From: Planctomycetota bacterium
GTDB taxonomy: Bacteria; Planctomycetota; UBA1135; UBA2386
Length of the DNA: 37,538 bases
Assembly (NCBI GenBank): GCA_016235155.1
Contig: JACRLW010000107.1
Span: 28,922 to 66,459 of the forward strand
Reading direction: 5' to 3'
Shown in pieces: positions 1-7,288 of the stretch (positions are counted from its first letter, which is position 1; each line of letters starts with the position of its first letter). Under the pieces are notes generated by a model. That model saw nothing but the letters and a program-made list of their open reading frames with translations, was not told the origin of the DNA and did no database searches. Position numbers and translations under genes: made by a program.

Positions 1-36
1 GGGTAGGCCGCCGGCGCTCGCGCGGAAGGCGAGAAC

Positions 37-1002
37 TCAGCGACTTCGGATCAGCAGTTCGCGGGGCAGGGCCTCGCGCTCGAGGAGCGGAGCGACATCG
101 CCGAGGAAGCGGTGGCCGTCGACCCAGTAGCCGGCGGTGCGCGCGAGTCCCGGGATGCGCTCGGCGAACCAGTCGTTGAGCACGCGCACCATCACCTCGC
201 GGACGTACTTCGCGAGGCAACTCGCCAGTGCCGTCGGGAAGGCGCGCTCCTCGCCGGCGGTCGCGAAGGTGACGCGCACCGGGCCGTCGCGCCGCACCAC
301 GTCGTAGCTGGAGATCTCCGCGTCCTCACGCAGGCGGGTGACCGACGCGTCGGGGAAGGCCTTCTGCAGCGCGCTGCGGTAGTGGGCGCGGCCGCCGCAG
401 CGGTCGGCGAGCACGGTCGAACCCGGTGAGACGCGGCGCAGGACGTCGGCGAGGACGCGCACGTAGTGGTGGAGGTGCGTCGCGCCCTTGTTGTCGGTGG
501 CCGCGATCGTCGCGTTGAACTCCTCGACCTCGATCGGCAGGGCACACAGGTGCAGGATCGCGATCGACGCCTCGCGCATCGTCCGCCCGAGCAGGTGGGC
601 GGCGAGCTCGACGTCACCCGCGTCGTTCGCGAGCGGCAGCGGCAGGTCGAGCGAGGAGTACCAGGGACAGCGCCGGATGCGTCCGACGTCCGCACCGAGC
701 TGATCGAGGAACTCTCCCGCCGTCGCCGGCAGGCGTCCCCAAAAGACCGTCCAGGCGCAGAGCGCCGTGCGCTCGAGGCGGCGCAGGCCGTGGGGGCCCT
801 GGTTCACCTTCTTGCTGTCGGCGACCTGGATCTGCCGATCGCGCGGGCCCTTGCGCGTCACGAAGGGCTCGAGCGCCAGCCATGGATCGACGCCCGCCCG
901 CCCCTCCAGCGCGGCGCCGGCGACGACGAGCGGACCGAGGATCGGACCGAGGCCGGCTTCGTCGACGCCGGCCAGGCAGCGGATCGGGTTGAGCGCGTCC
1001 AC
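37..1002 (-). CDS. Ribonuclease HII/HIII-like protein
   Basis: Predicted RNase H2-family nuclease, which would cleave RNA in RNA-DNA hybrids in the cytoplasm. The N-terminus has the family hallmark VDEAGLGPILGP, giving the paired acidic residues Asp14 and Glu15. DSKKV near residue 63 matches the conserved DSKK segment, and VLADRCGGR near residue 198 supplies the third acidic residue. The last motif reads CLAKYVREVM, with Glu where RNase HII usually has Asp (AKxxRD); a Glu in the fourth acidic position recalls RNase HIII, though which residue fills that role here is uncertain. At 321 residues it is longer than a usual RNase HII (about 200-250), with extra sequence between the DSKK and third motifs. 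The start is GTG at 1002 with no strong ribosome site. It diverges from the receiver-like gene at 1066. The family is fairly sure; activity is inferred. Confidence 0.75.
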   Translation of the reverse strand: MDALNPIRCLAGVDEAGLGPILGPLVVAGAALEGRAGVDPWLALEPFVTRKGPRDRQIQVADSKKVNQGPHGLRRLERTALCAWTVFWGRLPATAGEFLDQLGADVGRIRRCPWYSSLDLPLPLANDAGDVELAAHLLGRTMREASIAILHLCALPIEVEEFNATIAATDNKGATHLHHYVRVLADVLRRVSPGSTVLADRCGGRAHYRSALQKAFPDASVTRLREDAEISSYDVVRRDGPVRVTFATAGEERAFPTALASCLAKYVREVMVRVLNDWFAERIPGLARTAGYWVDGHRFLGDVAPLLEREALPRELLIRSR

Positions 1003-1065
1003 GACAGGTGCCGATCAACGTCCCGGACGGTTCGCCCGACGACCGGGCTCCGTCCGGAGACCACG

Positions 1066-1503
1066 ATGGAAGTGCTGCTCGTCGAGAAGGACCATCTCGT
1101 TCGCGACCAGGTGAAGGTGGGGATGCAGCAGTTCCCCGAGTTCAAGGTGACGTGCGTCGAAGGATACGGGGGCCTGAACGCGCTGCGCCAGCGTCCGTTC
1201 GACGCCGTCTTCCTCGGCGTGTCCGAGGACTTCGCGGAGGGGCGGCGCATGATCGAGCACCTGCGGAGCATCGACCGCGGGATCGACCTCGTGGTGATGT
1301 CGCCGGAGAAGGCCGTCAAGGACATGGCCGCCGAGAAGCCGCGCTTCGACATCTGGTCGATCCTCTCGACGCCGATCGACGTCACCGACTTCTTCCGCCT
1401 CGTCGCGCGCCTGCGTGAACGACGCCAGCAGGACGCCGCGACCGGGGCCGCCAACGCGGCGCGCACCGCCGGCAACGCCTTCCCGCGCGGCGCCGGCGTG
1501 TGA
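1066..1503 (+). CDS. Degenerate response-regulator receiver protein
   Basis: A single-domain protein of 145 residues with the alpha/beta pattern of a CheY-like receiver: MEVLLVEKDH at the N-terminus, FDAVFLG for strand three, DLVVMSP for strand four and ILSTPID for strand five. The usual phosphoacceptor Asp at the end of strand three is Gly51, and the usual Lys before the cis-Pro in strand five is Thr102, while Ser79 is kept in the switch position. It is therefore probably a pseudo-receiver that signals without Asp phosphorylation. The last 30 residues are Ala/Arg-rich and probably disordered. The ATG at 1066 is chosen because the fold begins there; the frame stays open further upstream but that part is antisense to the RNase gene. 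The pseudouridine synthase gene follows 18 bases later. Partner and output are unknown. Confidence 0.7.
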   Translation: MEVLLVEKDHLVRDQVKVGMQQFPEFKVTCVEGYGGLNALRQRPFDAVFLGVSEDFAEGRRMIEHLRSIDRGIDLVVMSPEKAVKDMAAEKPRFDIWSILSTPIDVTDFFRLVARLRERRQQDAATGAANAARTAGNAFPRGAGV

Positions 1504-1521
1504 GGCACGTAGACTGCTGGC

Positions 1522-2301
1522 GTGCCGTCGCCGCCGACCGTCTACCTCGAGTCGCGCTACCGCAAGCTCGTCCGCGATCTCCCGCAGACGATCTTCTTCT
1601 GCCCGGAGTGCAAGGGTGACCGTCGCCGTCGCGCGGCCTGCGCGAAGTGCGGCGGGCGCGGGAAGCTGCCCGACGACTCGGTGCAGGAACTGCTCGGTCG
1701 ACGCCTCCTGCCGGCGTTCCGCGCGCGCACCGGCAAGTTCCACGGCGCGGGACGCGAGGACGTCGACGTCCGGATGCTCGGACGCGGTCGACCGTTCGTC
1801 TTCGAAGTGGTGGCGCCGCGGCGCGACGGTGTCGACCTCGAGGCGCTGCGCGAACGCTTCCATGGCGAGGAGGGCCACCGCGTGCAGATCGACCCCTTCC
1901 TGGTCGTCGCGCGCGAACGCGTCGCGCAGTTGAAGGAGGCGCAGTTCGACAAGCGCTACCGCATCGGCGTCGCGTTCGACGGCCCGCCGGACCCCGCTCG
2001 TCTCGCGCCGCTCGAAGGCCGGGTCCTCCAGGTCGCGCAGCGCACGCCGCAGCGCGTGGTGCATCGCCGCGGCGACCTCGTGCGCGAGCGCCGCGTCACG
2101 ATCCTCGCGGCGCGCGTGCTGGAGGTCGGCGAGGCCGACGAGGCCGGCGCCGCCGCGGAGTTCGACGTCGAGACCGCGCACGGCACCTACGTGAAGGAGT
2201 GGGTCTCGGGCGACGGCGGTCGTAGCCCGAACTCGCTCGCCGAACTTCTCGGGGTCGCCGCGCGCTGCGTGCGGCTCGACGTGCTCGAAGTGCTGGACTG
2301 A
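1522..2301 (+). CDS. pus10: Pus10-like tRNA pseudouridine synthase
   Basis: Pus10 enzymes make pseudouridine 54/55 in the T-arm of tRNA in archaea and some eukaryotes. This 259-residue protein has the family core: GREDVDVRMLGRGRPF at residues 77-92, where Asp80 aligns with the catalytic Asp of the GRTD motif in TruA-type synthases. Near the C-terminus, GTYVKEWVSGD followed by SPNSLAELLG matches the conserved Pus10 end (GTYIKE..GD..R..PS). An N-terminal zinc-ribbon-like set of four cysteines (CPEC at 27-30, CAKC at 40-43) is present. The long N-terminal THUMP-containing half of archaeal Pus10 is missing; only about 75 residues precede the catalytic motif. The start is GTG at 1522. Family membership is clear from motifs. 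Whether it modifies tRNA or another RNA cannot be told from sequence. Confidence 0.82.
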   Translation: MPSPPTVYLESRYRKLVRDLPQTIFFCPECKGDRRRRAACAKCGGRGKLPDDSVQELLGRRLLPAFRARTGKFHGAGREDVDVRMLGRGRPFVFEVVAPRRDGVDLEALRERFHGEEGHRVQIDPFLVVARERVAQLKEAQFDKRYRIGVAFDGPPDPARLAPLEGRVLQVAQRTPQRVVHRRGDLVRERRVTILAARVLEVGEADEAGAAAEFDVETAHGTYVKEWVSGDGGRSPNSLAELLGVAARCVRLDVLEVLD

Positions 2302-2473
2302 AACCGCATGCCGCTCGGGTGGACCCGGCGGCGCGGCGCTGCGACCACACCCGAGGACCGCCATCGGTACGCGACCAGGGCCGCCCGCTTGACGCTTCCG
2401 GGACCCGGCGAGACCATGCCGCCGCTCGTTCGCGGCCTGGCGTTCGCCGTGCTGTTCCCTTTCGGATCGTGCA

Positions 2474-2947
2474 ATGAAGCTCGAGCCCGTCTACCTCCTC
2501 GCTCCGGAGCCGGACGCTCCACCGCCGCGAAGCTTCTCTCGCCGCGTCCTGTTCCTTGCCGTTGCGGCGTCCTGCGGCCTTGGTTCCGTTGCGACCCTCG
2601 GCGTGCAGCGCGCGCTTCTTGGCGATGATGCGCCGCTCGACGACGCGGACGAGGCGTTGATCGCGCTCGCCGAGCGCTTGCAAGACGGTCCCGTCGAGGA
2701 GTTGGTGCGCCAGCGCGATCACTTCCTCATCGCACTGGCCCTCGGAACCCCGGCGCGCAAGCGACTCGAATCCGGCTCGCGTGCCCTCGCGGGGCGACTG
2801 CTCGCCGACCCTCCGGCGGGTCGTGGCTCTTCGCGACGCGATGCCGCGCGCGCGCTCCTCCAGGCCCTGAACGTCGACGATCGGGATGGCGCCGTCATGG
2901 TGCTCGGGCCCGACTCCGTCGCCGCTCTCTCTGCTCTCGCGAGATGA
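2474..2947 (+). CDS. Hypothetical single-pass membrane protein
   Basis: An unrecognised 157-residue protein. Residues 1-22 are polar and Pro-rich and would be cytoplasmic. Residues about 23-48 form one hydrophobic segment (VLFLAVAASCGLGSVATLGV), and the rest is a helical, charged domain rich in Ala, Leu and Arg. It is the first gene of a three-gene set joined by four-base overlaps with the genes at 2944 and 3210. The shape, a short N-tail, one membrane span and an outer helical domain, recalls anchored partners of secreted proteins, but no family motif was found. No gene for a protease, kinase or sigma factor lies within the set. Confidence 0.6.
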   Translation: MKLEPVYLLAPEPDAPPPRSFSRRVLFLAVAASCGLGSVATLGVQRALLGDDAPLDDADEALIALAERLQDGPVEELVRQRDHFLIALALGTPARKRLESGSRALAGRLLADPPAGRGSSRRDAARALLQALNVDDRDGAVMVLGPDSVAALSALAR

Positions 2948-3213
2948 CCGGTTCGAGGGTGCAGGACCCCGCGGGAATCACGGTGCCGTCCAGCGTCCGC
3001 GAGGGCGGCAATCTCCGCATCGACGTTGCATCGAGCGCGCGCGAGTTGTCGCTCGTCATTCCCGGCCACGGCCGCTACTGGGCGAGGGTGACGAACGGCG
3101 TGGCCGAGTTCCGCGTCCCGCCCGGCGTCTCCGGCGGAACCATGATCTTCATCTCTGACCGCGTGATGCCGTTTCCATCGAGCGCGGTCGTGCAAGTGGT
3201 GAGCAGCCCATGA
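2944..3213 (+). CDS. Hypothetical small beta-rich protein
   Basis: An unrecognised 89-residue protein whose ATG overlaps the TGA of the previous gene (ATGA) and whose stop overlaps the ATG of the next one, so all three are probably translated together. The sequence alternates hydrophobic and polar residues in short runs (LRIDVASS, LSLVIPGHG, VAEFRVPPG, TMIFISDR), as expected for a small beta-sandwich. It has no signal peptide or membrane segment of its own and could be a detached domain of the preceding membrane protein. The tight coupling on both sides, more than its sequence, makes it credible as a real gene. Confidence 0.55.
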   Translation: MTGSRVQDPAGITVPSSVREGGNLRIDVASSARELSLVIPGHGRYWARVTNGVAEFRVPPGVSGGTMIFISDRVMPFPSSAVVQVVSSP

Positions 3214-4280
3214 ACACGTTTTGCGTTCCGGTCCGGCTGGCAGTCTCCGCCCTCGCGGCCGTGGGTTGGGCACCTTCGATACTTGCCCAGTCGCGGGTCG
3301 TCGTACCGCAGTTCGCACAAGGCGCCGAACAGCCGTCGACCACGTGGCTTCCCGGCATCGGTTTCGACGGACGACTGCAACTCGTCATCGATCCCGCCCA
3401 GCTCGCGAGTGTCGCGGGACGGAACCTCCTCGGTCTCGAGTTCCGGCGCGACACGGGCAATCCTCGTGACTTCACCTCGGCGACGGCGGACGTCGTCGTT
3501 CGGATCGGGATTGCATCGACCCCGTCGTTCGGCGTGAGCGCGAACTTCGCCGCGAACGCGCCGGCGCCGGCGTTGCACTACCAGGGTCCGCTCTCGGCGC
3601 CGGCGTCGAGCGTCGCCGGCTACGCCGGCTGGGCCGACCCCCACGTGATCCGCATCACGTTCACCCGGCCGTTCGCGTACGCGGGTGGTCCGCTCGCGAT
3701 CGAGGTCGAAGGATCTGCTCCCACACACTCGTGGTGGCCCGTCGATGCGGCAGTGCTCGCCACCGGCGGCGGCTTCTCGCGCGTTGGCACCTCGTGCAGC
3801 CCGCTCGTGACTCCGACGGGCGGTTCGACCATGACGGTTCGCGATCCCGCGCTCCAGGTCGGCGCCACCGCCATCTTCGGTCAGGACACCGCCCCCGGCG
3901 CGGTCGCGCTGCTCCTGTTCGGCCTCGACACGCTGGCGAACCCGATCTCTCTGGCGGCGATCGGCGCACCGGCGTGCTCGCTGTACGTCGATCCGCTCGC
4001 TGCCACGGCTCCGGTCATGTCGCTCGAGGACGCCCGGTTCGGCGGGCTGCACGAGTACCACCTCGCGATCCCCGCCGACCCCGCGTTCGCCGCGGCGACC
4101 TTCGTGGTGCAAGGGCTCGAACTCGGCGCGAGTGCGGTCCTCGCCACGTCGGAAGCGCTCGCGTGCCAGATCGCGTCGACGGTCCCCTCGCTCGGCGTCG
4201 CCGCGGTCTGGGCGATCGGCAACGGAACGCCGCACGTGTCGCACGAGCTCGTGCCGGTGATCGGCATCCTGCACGACTGA
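3210..4280 (+). CDS. Secreted protein with shared C-terminal module
   Basis: A 356-residue exported protein of unknown function. Residues 1-26 form a signal peptide (hydrophobic LAVSALAAVGWA, then ILAQ as cleavage site). The body is beta-rich and ends in a region that resembles the tails of three other secreted proteins in this window: AAIGAPACSLYVDP, then a segment ending HLAIPADPAF, then LGASAVLATSEALA. In those proteins the matching words are IGMPTC, IGMPGC and IGAPGC. Third member of the coupled set 2474-4280; its ATG overlaps the previous stop. The protein is low in charge and high in Ala, Val and Thr, as is common for extracellular beta proteins. No catalytic motif was found. Confidence 0.65.
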   Translation: MNTFCVPVRLAVSALAAVGWAPSILAQSRVVVPQFAQGAEQPSTTWLPGIGFDGRLQLVIDPAQLASVAGRNLLGLEFRRDTGNPRDFTSATADVVVRIGIASTPSFGVSANFAANAPAPALHYQGPLSAPASSVAGYAGWADPHVIRITFTRPFAYAGGPLAIEVEGSAPTHSWWPVDAAVLATGGGFSRVGTSCSPLVTPTGGSTMTVRDPALQVGATAIFGQDTAPGAVALLLFGLDTLANPISLAAIGAPACSLYVDPLAATAPVMSLEDARFGGLHEYHLAIPADPAFAAATFVVQGLELGASAVLATSEALACQIASTVPSLGVAAVWAIGNGTPHVSHELVPVIGILHD

Positions 4281-4449
4281 GTTCTTCACCGGCTCGCGCC
4301 GACCAAGGCCGATGAAGCGGCGAACGGTGCCGTCGACGGCGGTATCAAGGTCAGCGTCGAGCCGGCAGCGTGACTCGAGCGACGGCCGGTGTTTCCAAGG
4401 CGCGCGGCCCGAGCCCGAGCTTCCTCGCATGCGGCGCCCTCGGGCCTTC

Positions 4450-4472
4450 GAGGTGGCGCAGTGCGCCACCTC
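4450..4472. repeat. Perfect 23-bp palindrome, HNH-linked core
   Basis: Arms GAGGTGGCGCA (4450-4460) and its exact reverse complement (4462-4472) flank a single G. The inner 15 bases follow TGGCGCANTGCGCCA, which also occurs exactly at 17075-17089 and 17174-17188 inside the HNH gene. The left arm GAGGTGGCGCA is shared in full with the copy at 17071. There is no following T-run, so it is not a typical terminator. Confidence 0.75.
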
Positions 4473-4521
4473 TCGTCGCGATCGCCGCAGCCCGATCCGA
4501 CTCCGAGCGCGCTGGCGCACG

Positions 4522-4536
4522 TGGCGCACGGCGCCA
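4522..4536. repeat. Degenerate copy of the palindrome core
   Basis: TGGCGCA, C, GGCGCCA: one base differs from the TGGCGCANTGCGCCA core. It lies 50 bases after the perfect copy at 4450-4472 and is preceded by another TGGCGCACG word at 4513, so it may be a decaying repeat or a chance result of high GC. Confidence 0.4.
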
Positions 4537-4771
4537 TCGGGGCTCGCGCCGATCGCGGCGGAACTCAGGCCGGTGTGCAACACGACGGGTCCCGGGCGTT
4601 TCGCCCTGGTCCTCTCCCCAAGCCAGGCCGCTGCGCGCCCCTAATTAATACGTCTCCCCAGACGCCCCCGGGCCGCTCAGACGTCCGGTCCCGCCGGATC
4701 CGCCCCGTCGAGCCTGTGTTCGTAGTCCGGAGACTCCTCGCGCGGCGCGAGGGCGCGAACGACACGCCGGA

Positions 4772-6628
4772 TCAGCGCGGCGGCCGGCCCGCGAGGAACT
4801 CGGCGATGCCGCGGTCGAAGGCGAGTTCGACGAGGCTCCGGTTCGCGTGCGTCGCACGGAACGCGGCCGGTCCCTGCGCCGGGTCGAGTTCGCCGGCTTC
4901 GATGAGCAGCGGAAAGCGCGGCTCGCGGTCGAAGGTAGCCGCCACGCCGAGCGCGAAGAGGACATGCGCAGTGTCGGGACCGGCGCCGGTCACGTAGCGC
5001 GCGCGCAGCAGATCGACGACGTCGATCGCACCGTCGGGATCGCCCGCCTCGGCGCGGTCTTGCAGCAGACAACTCAGGTAGCCCGACGCGGTGAAGAGCG
5101 TGACCCGATACCACGCGCTGCGCACGCCGCTCGCGCGCACGGCGATGCGGGCGCGCTTGTTGTCGAGGTCGAGCAGCATCGACGTGGCGACCGTCGCGCC
5201 GCCTTCGATGCGCAGCGTCAGATCGGCGAGCTCGGCGCGCTCCAATCGATCGAGCGCGTCGCCGGGGGCGAATCGCATCGTCGGTGCGAGAACGGGCAGA
5301 CCGCGGTCGTCGCCGTACGGGATCGCAATCGCGTCGGGACGCTGGTCGAGCGGGCGTAGCGCGAGGACGCGCCGCCAAGGTGCCTTGGCGAAGGGCGGTG
5401 CCAGCAGGCGATCGACGCCGAGGTGGAAACCGGCGAAGCGTCCGCTCGCGCTCGCGCGCGGCAGGCCGGCGACGAACAGGGTGTCGTCCGCCTGCGGCAG
5501 CGCGGCCGCGGTCGTCGCGAGGCGCGCGTGCATCGCGTGGCACCGCTGCCACAGCTCCGTCTGCTCCGTCCGTCGCTCGTCGAGGATCGGGAACCAGGTC
5601 AACAGCAGCAGGATGACCGGGATCACCCCAGCCTCGGCGACGAGCAGCGCGATCGGCACGAGCGCCGCATGGAGCAGGCGCTGGTTCGTCGCCTGGTCGA
5701 GCTGGCTCCACAGCGGCAGGCTCGGGACGGCGAGGACGACGAAGCCCGCGAGCGCGACGAGCACCGCGCGGCCGCGGCGCAGCCACGCGATCACAAGGAG
5801 GACCAGCCCGAGTGCTGCGAGCACGAGCCAGGTCTCCGCCGTCGCCGCGAGCGCGTGCACGAGGCCCGAACCGAGTCCGGCAATCGACGCGAGCACGTCG
5901 AAGCGGCCGTCGTCGTAGCCGCCGAGCACCACCCCGAGCGCTTGGTAGCGCACGGCGAAGTACGCCGGAAGAAGGACCAGCGAGGGCCACGCCGCGAGTG
6001 CGCGCCGCCGCCTGGTCTCGTGCGTTCCGGTCGCGAAGCCGAGCAGCGCGAGTGCTCCCGGCAACGCGAGCGCGGATTCCTTCGCCATCAAGGCGCCGGC
6101 CGCGAGGGCGAGCCAGGCCCACGCGCGCTTGCCGTCGTCGAGGTGCCTCAGGAAGGCGAGCGCGGCCCCGAGCATGAAGCACGTCGCGAGCCCGTCGACC
6201 CTTCCGACCGCCCACCACACCGCTCCGGTCTGCGACGGCGCGAGCAGCCACACGAGGCCGGCGAGCAATCCGAAGCGCTCGTTCCGGAGCCGCGTGCCGA
6301 GCGACGCGACCATCGCGCCGGACCCGACGTGCAGGATCACGTTGACCCAGTGCGAGAGTCCCGGGCTCGGGCCGCCCGCGATCGACTGCTCCGCCCAGAA
6401 GCTGAGCGTGACCAGGGGCCGCCAGAACCAGACGACGCCTTGCAGTCCGTACTGGTTGCCCGCGAAGTCCGACCAGGCGCGCGCAGCGTCGGCGGAGTAC
6501 TCGAGCGCGATGAAGTCGTCGCTCTGCCACCACGCCCCGCGCGGCGCCAGCAGGCCGAGGATCAGTAACCAGACCGCGAGCGCGGCGCCGCGGCGGAGTC
6601 GTTCACCGGTCAGCCATCGCCCGGGCAT
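4772..6628 (-). CDS. Polytopic membrane protein, GT-C-like
   Basis: A 618-residue integral membrane protein. The first 360 residues or so carry about nine or more hydrophobic helices, beginning with LAVWLLILGLLAP. The first loop has WWQSDDFIALEYS, in which the DD pair after the first helix resembles the acidic loop of GT-C glycosyltransferases and related mannosyltransferase-like proteins. The remaining 260 residues are a soluble domain without recognised motifs. By this layout it may transfer a sugar from a polyprenyl carrier at the membrane, but the family call is weak. The dehydratase-like gene lies 21 bases upstream on the same strand, so the two are probably co-transcribed. The start is the ATG at 6628, just before the first helix. 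Confidence 0.65.
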   Translation of the reverse strand: MPGRWLTGERLRRGAALAVWLLILGLLAPRGAWWQSDDFIALEYSADAARAWSDFAGNQYGLQGVVWFWRPLVTLSFWAEQSIAGGPSPGLSHWVNVILHVGSGAMVASLGTRLRNERFGLLAGLVWLLAPSQTGAVWWAVGRVDGLATCFMLGAALAFLRHLDDGKRAWAWLALAAGALMAKESALALPGALALLGFATGTHETRRRRALAAWPSLVLLPAYFAVRYQALGVVLGGYDDGRFDVLASIAGLGSGLVHALAATAETWLVLAALGLVLLVIAWLRRGRAVLVALAGFVVLAVPSLPLWSQLDQATNQRLLHAALVPIALLVAEAGVIPVILLLLTWFPILDERRTEQTELWQRCHAMHARLATTAAALPQADDTLFVAGLPRASASGRFAGFHLGVDRLLAPPFAKAPWRRVLALRPLDQRPDAIAIPYGDDRGLPVLAPTMRFAPGDALDRLERAELADLTLRIEGGATVATSMLLDLDNKRARIAVRASGVRSAWYRVTLFTASGYLSCLLQDRAEAGDPDGAIDVVDLLRARYVTGAGPDTAHVLFALGVAATFDREPRFPLLIEAGELDPAQGPAAFRATHANRSLVELAFDRGIAEFLAGRPPR

Positions 6629-6649
6629 GAGGCCTCGCGCTCGCCGCGA

Positions 6650-7129
6650 TCAGAGGATCACGCCGAGCAGCTCCATCTCCATCACGAGGCGGCCGTCGAC
6701 GAAGGCCTGTGCGGGATACCTCGCGAGGCGCATCCCGCTCTGCGTGCCGATCCGCGAGACCCAGTGGATCCGCGTCGGCGGGATCACCTGGCCGCGGAAC
6801 CGCACGTTCTCCAGCCCGCCGAGGCCGATGAACTTCTCCATTCCGCAGTTCCCGCTCTTCTTCATCAGGATCGACGCGGTCTGTGCGCCGCCCTCGGCGA
6901 TCAGCACGCCGGGCATCAGCGGCCGGCCCGGGATGTGGCCCCGCGCCCACCACGGGTTCGCGTCCCAGTCCTTGTAGGTGACGATCACGCCGGCCTGCAG
7001 GTCGAGGTGGCAGACGCCGTCGACGAGTTGGAACTCGTGCCGATGCGGGAGGATCGCGCGCAGCTCTGCCTGAGGGACGACGTCGTGTTCGAGATCCAGC
7101 GTCGCGAGGTCGACCAGCGGTTGCGCCAT
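6650..7129 (-). CDS. FabZ-like 3-hydroxyacyl-ACP dehydratase family protein
   Basis: A 159-residue hotdog-fold protein. It has ILPHRHEFQLVDG at residues 26-38, the usual start of the FabZ fold (LPHRyPfLLvD), and GHIPGRPLMPGVLIAEGGAQ at 64-83, the active-site motif. His65 and Glu79 sit 14 apart, the spacing of the catalytic His and Glu in FabZ. The family dehydrates 3-hydroxyacyl-ACP in fatty acid synthesis. Because the gene stands beside a membrane protein and not in a fab cluster, it may instead serve a specialised lipid or polyketide. It is first in a two-gene minus-strand unit with the gene ending at 4772. Its promoter must lie in the short region shared with the BlaI operon. Confidence 0.8.
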   Translation of the reverse strand: MAQPLVDLATLDLEHDVVPQAELRAILPHRHEFQLVDGVCHLDLQAGVIVTYKDWDANPWWARGHIPGRPLMPGVLIAEGGAQTASILMKKSGNCGMEKFIGLGGLENVRFRGQVIPPTRIHWVSRIGTQSGMRLARYPAQAFVDGRLVMEMELLGVIL

Positions 7130-7215
7130 GCGGCGCCAGAAGGTAGCGCCGGATGCGGCGTCGCGGAACGACGGGGAACTTCGCCCGAAGACCGCCGCCG
7201 CCGCCCTTTTTTTCG

Positions 7216-7229
7216 ACTACCACGGTAGT
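7216..7229. promoter_or_regulatory. Palindromic operator candidate for BlaI-type repressor
   Basis: ACTACC, AC, GGTAGT: a perfect inverted repeat with 6-bp arms and a 2-bp centre, 59 bases before the BlaI-family start at 7289. BlaI, MecI and CopY repressors bind short two-fold sites upstream of their own genes, often built on TAC/GTA half-sites, so autoregulation through this site is the likely reading. It also lies 87 bases before the minus-strand dehydratase start at 7129 and could affect both directions. Confidence 0.6.
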
Positions 7230-7288
7230 TTTCGCCGATCGAATCCGTAGCGGGCGCCCGCGACGCGACCCACACCCGACGACCCGGC

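Larger units (their letters stand above)
4281..4771. other. Non-coding gap holding palindromes, possible element scar
   Basis: This 491-base stretch lies between convergent genes and holds no convincing gene; the short open frames in it have no recognisable product. It contains a perfect 23-bp palindrome (4450-4472), a degenerate second copy (4522-4536), and a block (4326-4386) that shares several words in the same order and near-identical spacing with the segment before the HNH gene (15936-16000). Read in the frame of the upstream gene, the block encodes GGIKVSVE and soon reaches TGA, like the VKVVVA-stop encoded by the other copy. The gap may be the scar of a mobile element related to the HNH gene. 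No poly-T terminator was seen. Confidence 0.4.

Noticed and set aside
2389..2394. TTGACG as a -35 box for the gene at 2474
   Set aside because: No acceptable -10 box lies 16-18 bases downstream.
4677..6533. A 618-codon minus-strand frame overlapping the membrane protein
   Set aside because: It is Arg-rich and lacks hydrophobic helices, while the frame at 4772-6628 has a clear multi-helix pattern; it is a shifted shadow.
7204..7213. T-run downstream of a weak hairpin as a terminator
   Set aside because: On the plus strand no gene ends before it; the gene to the left runs on the other strand. It more likely belongs to the promoter region.
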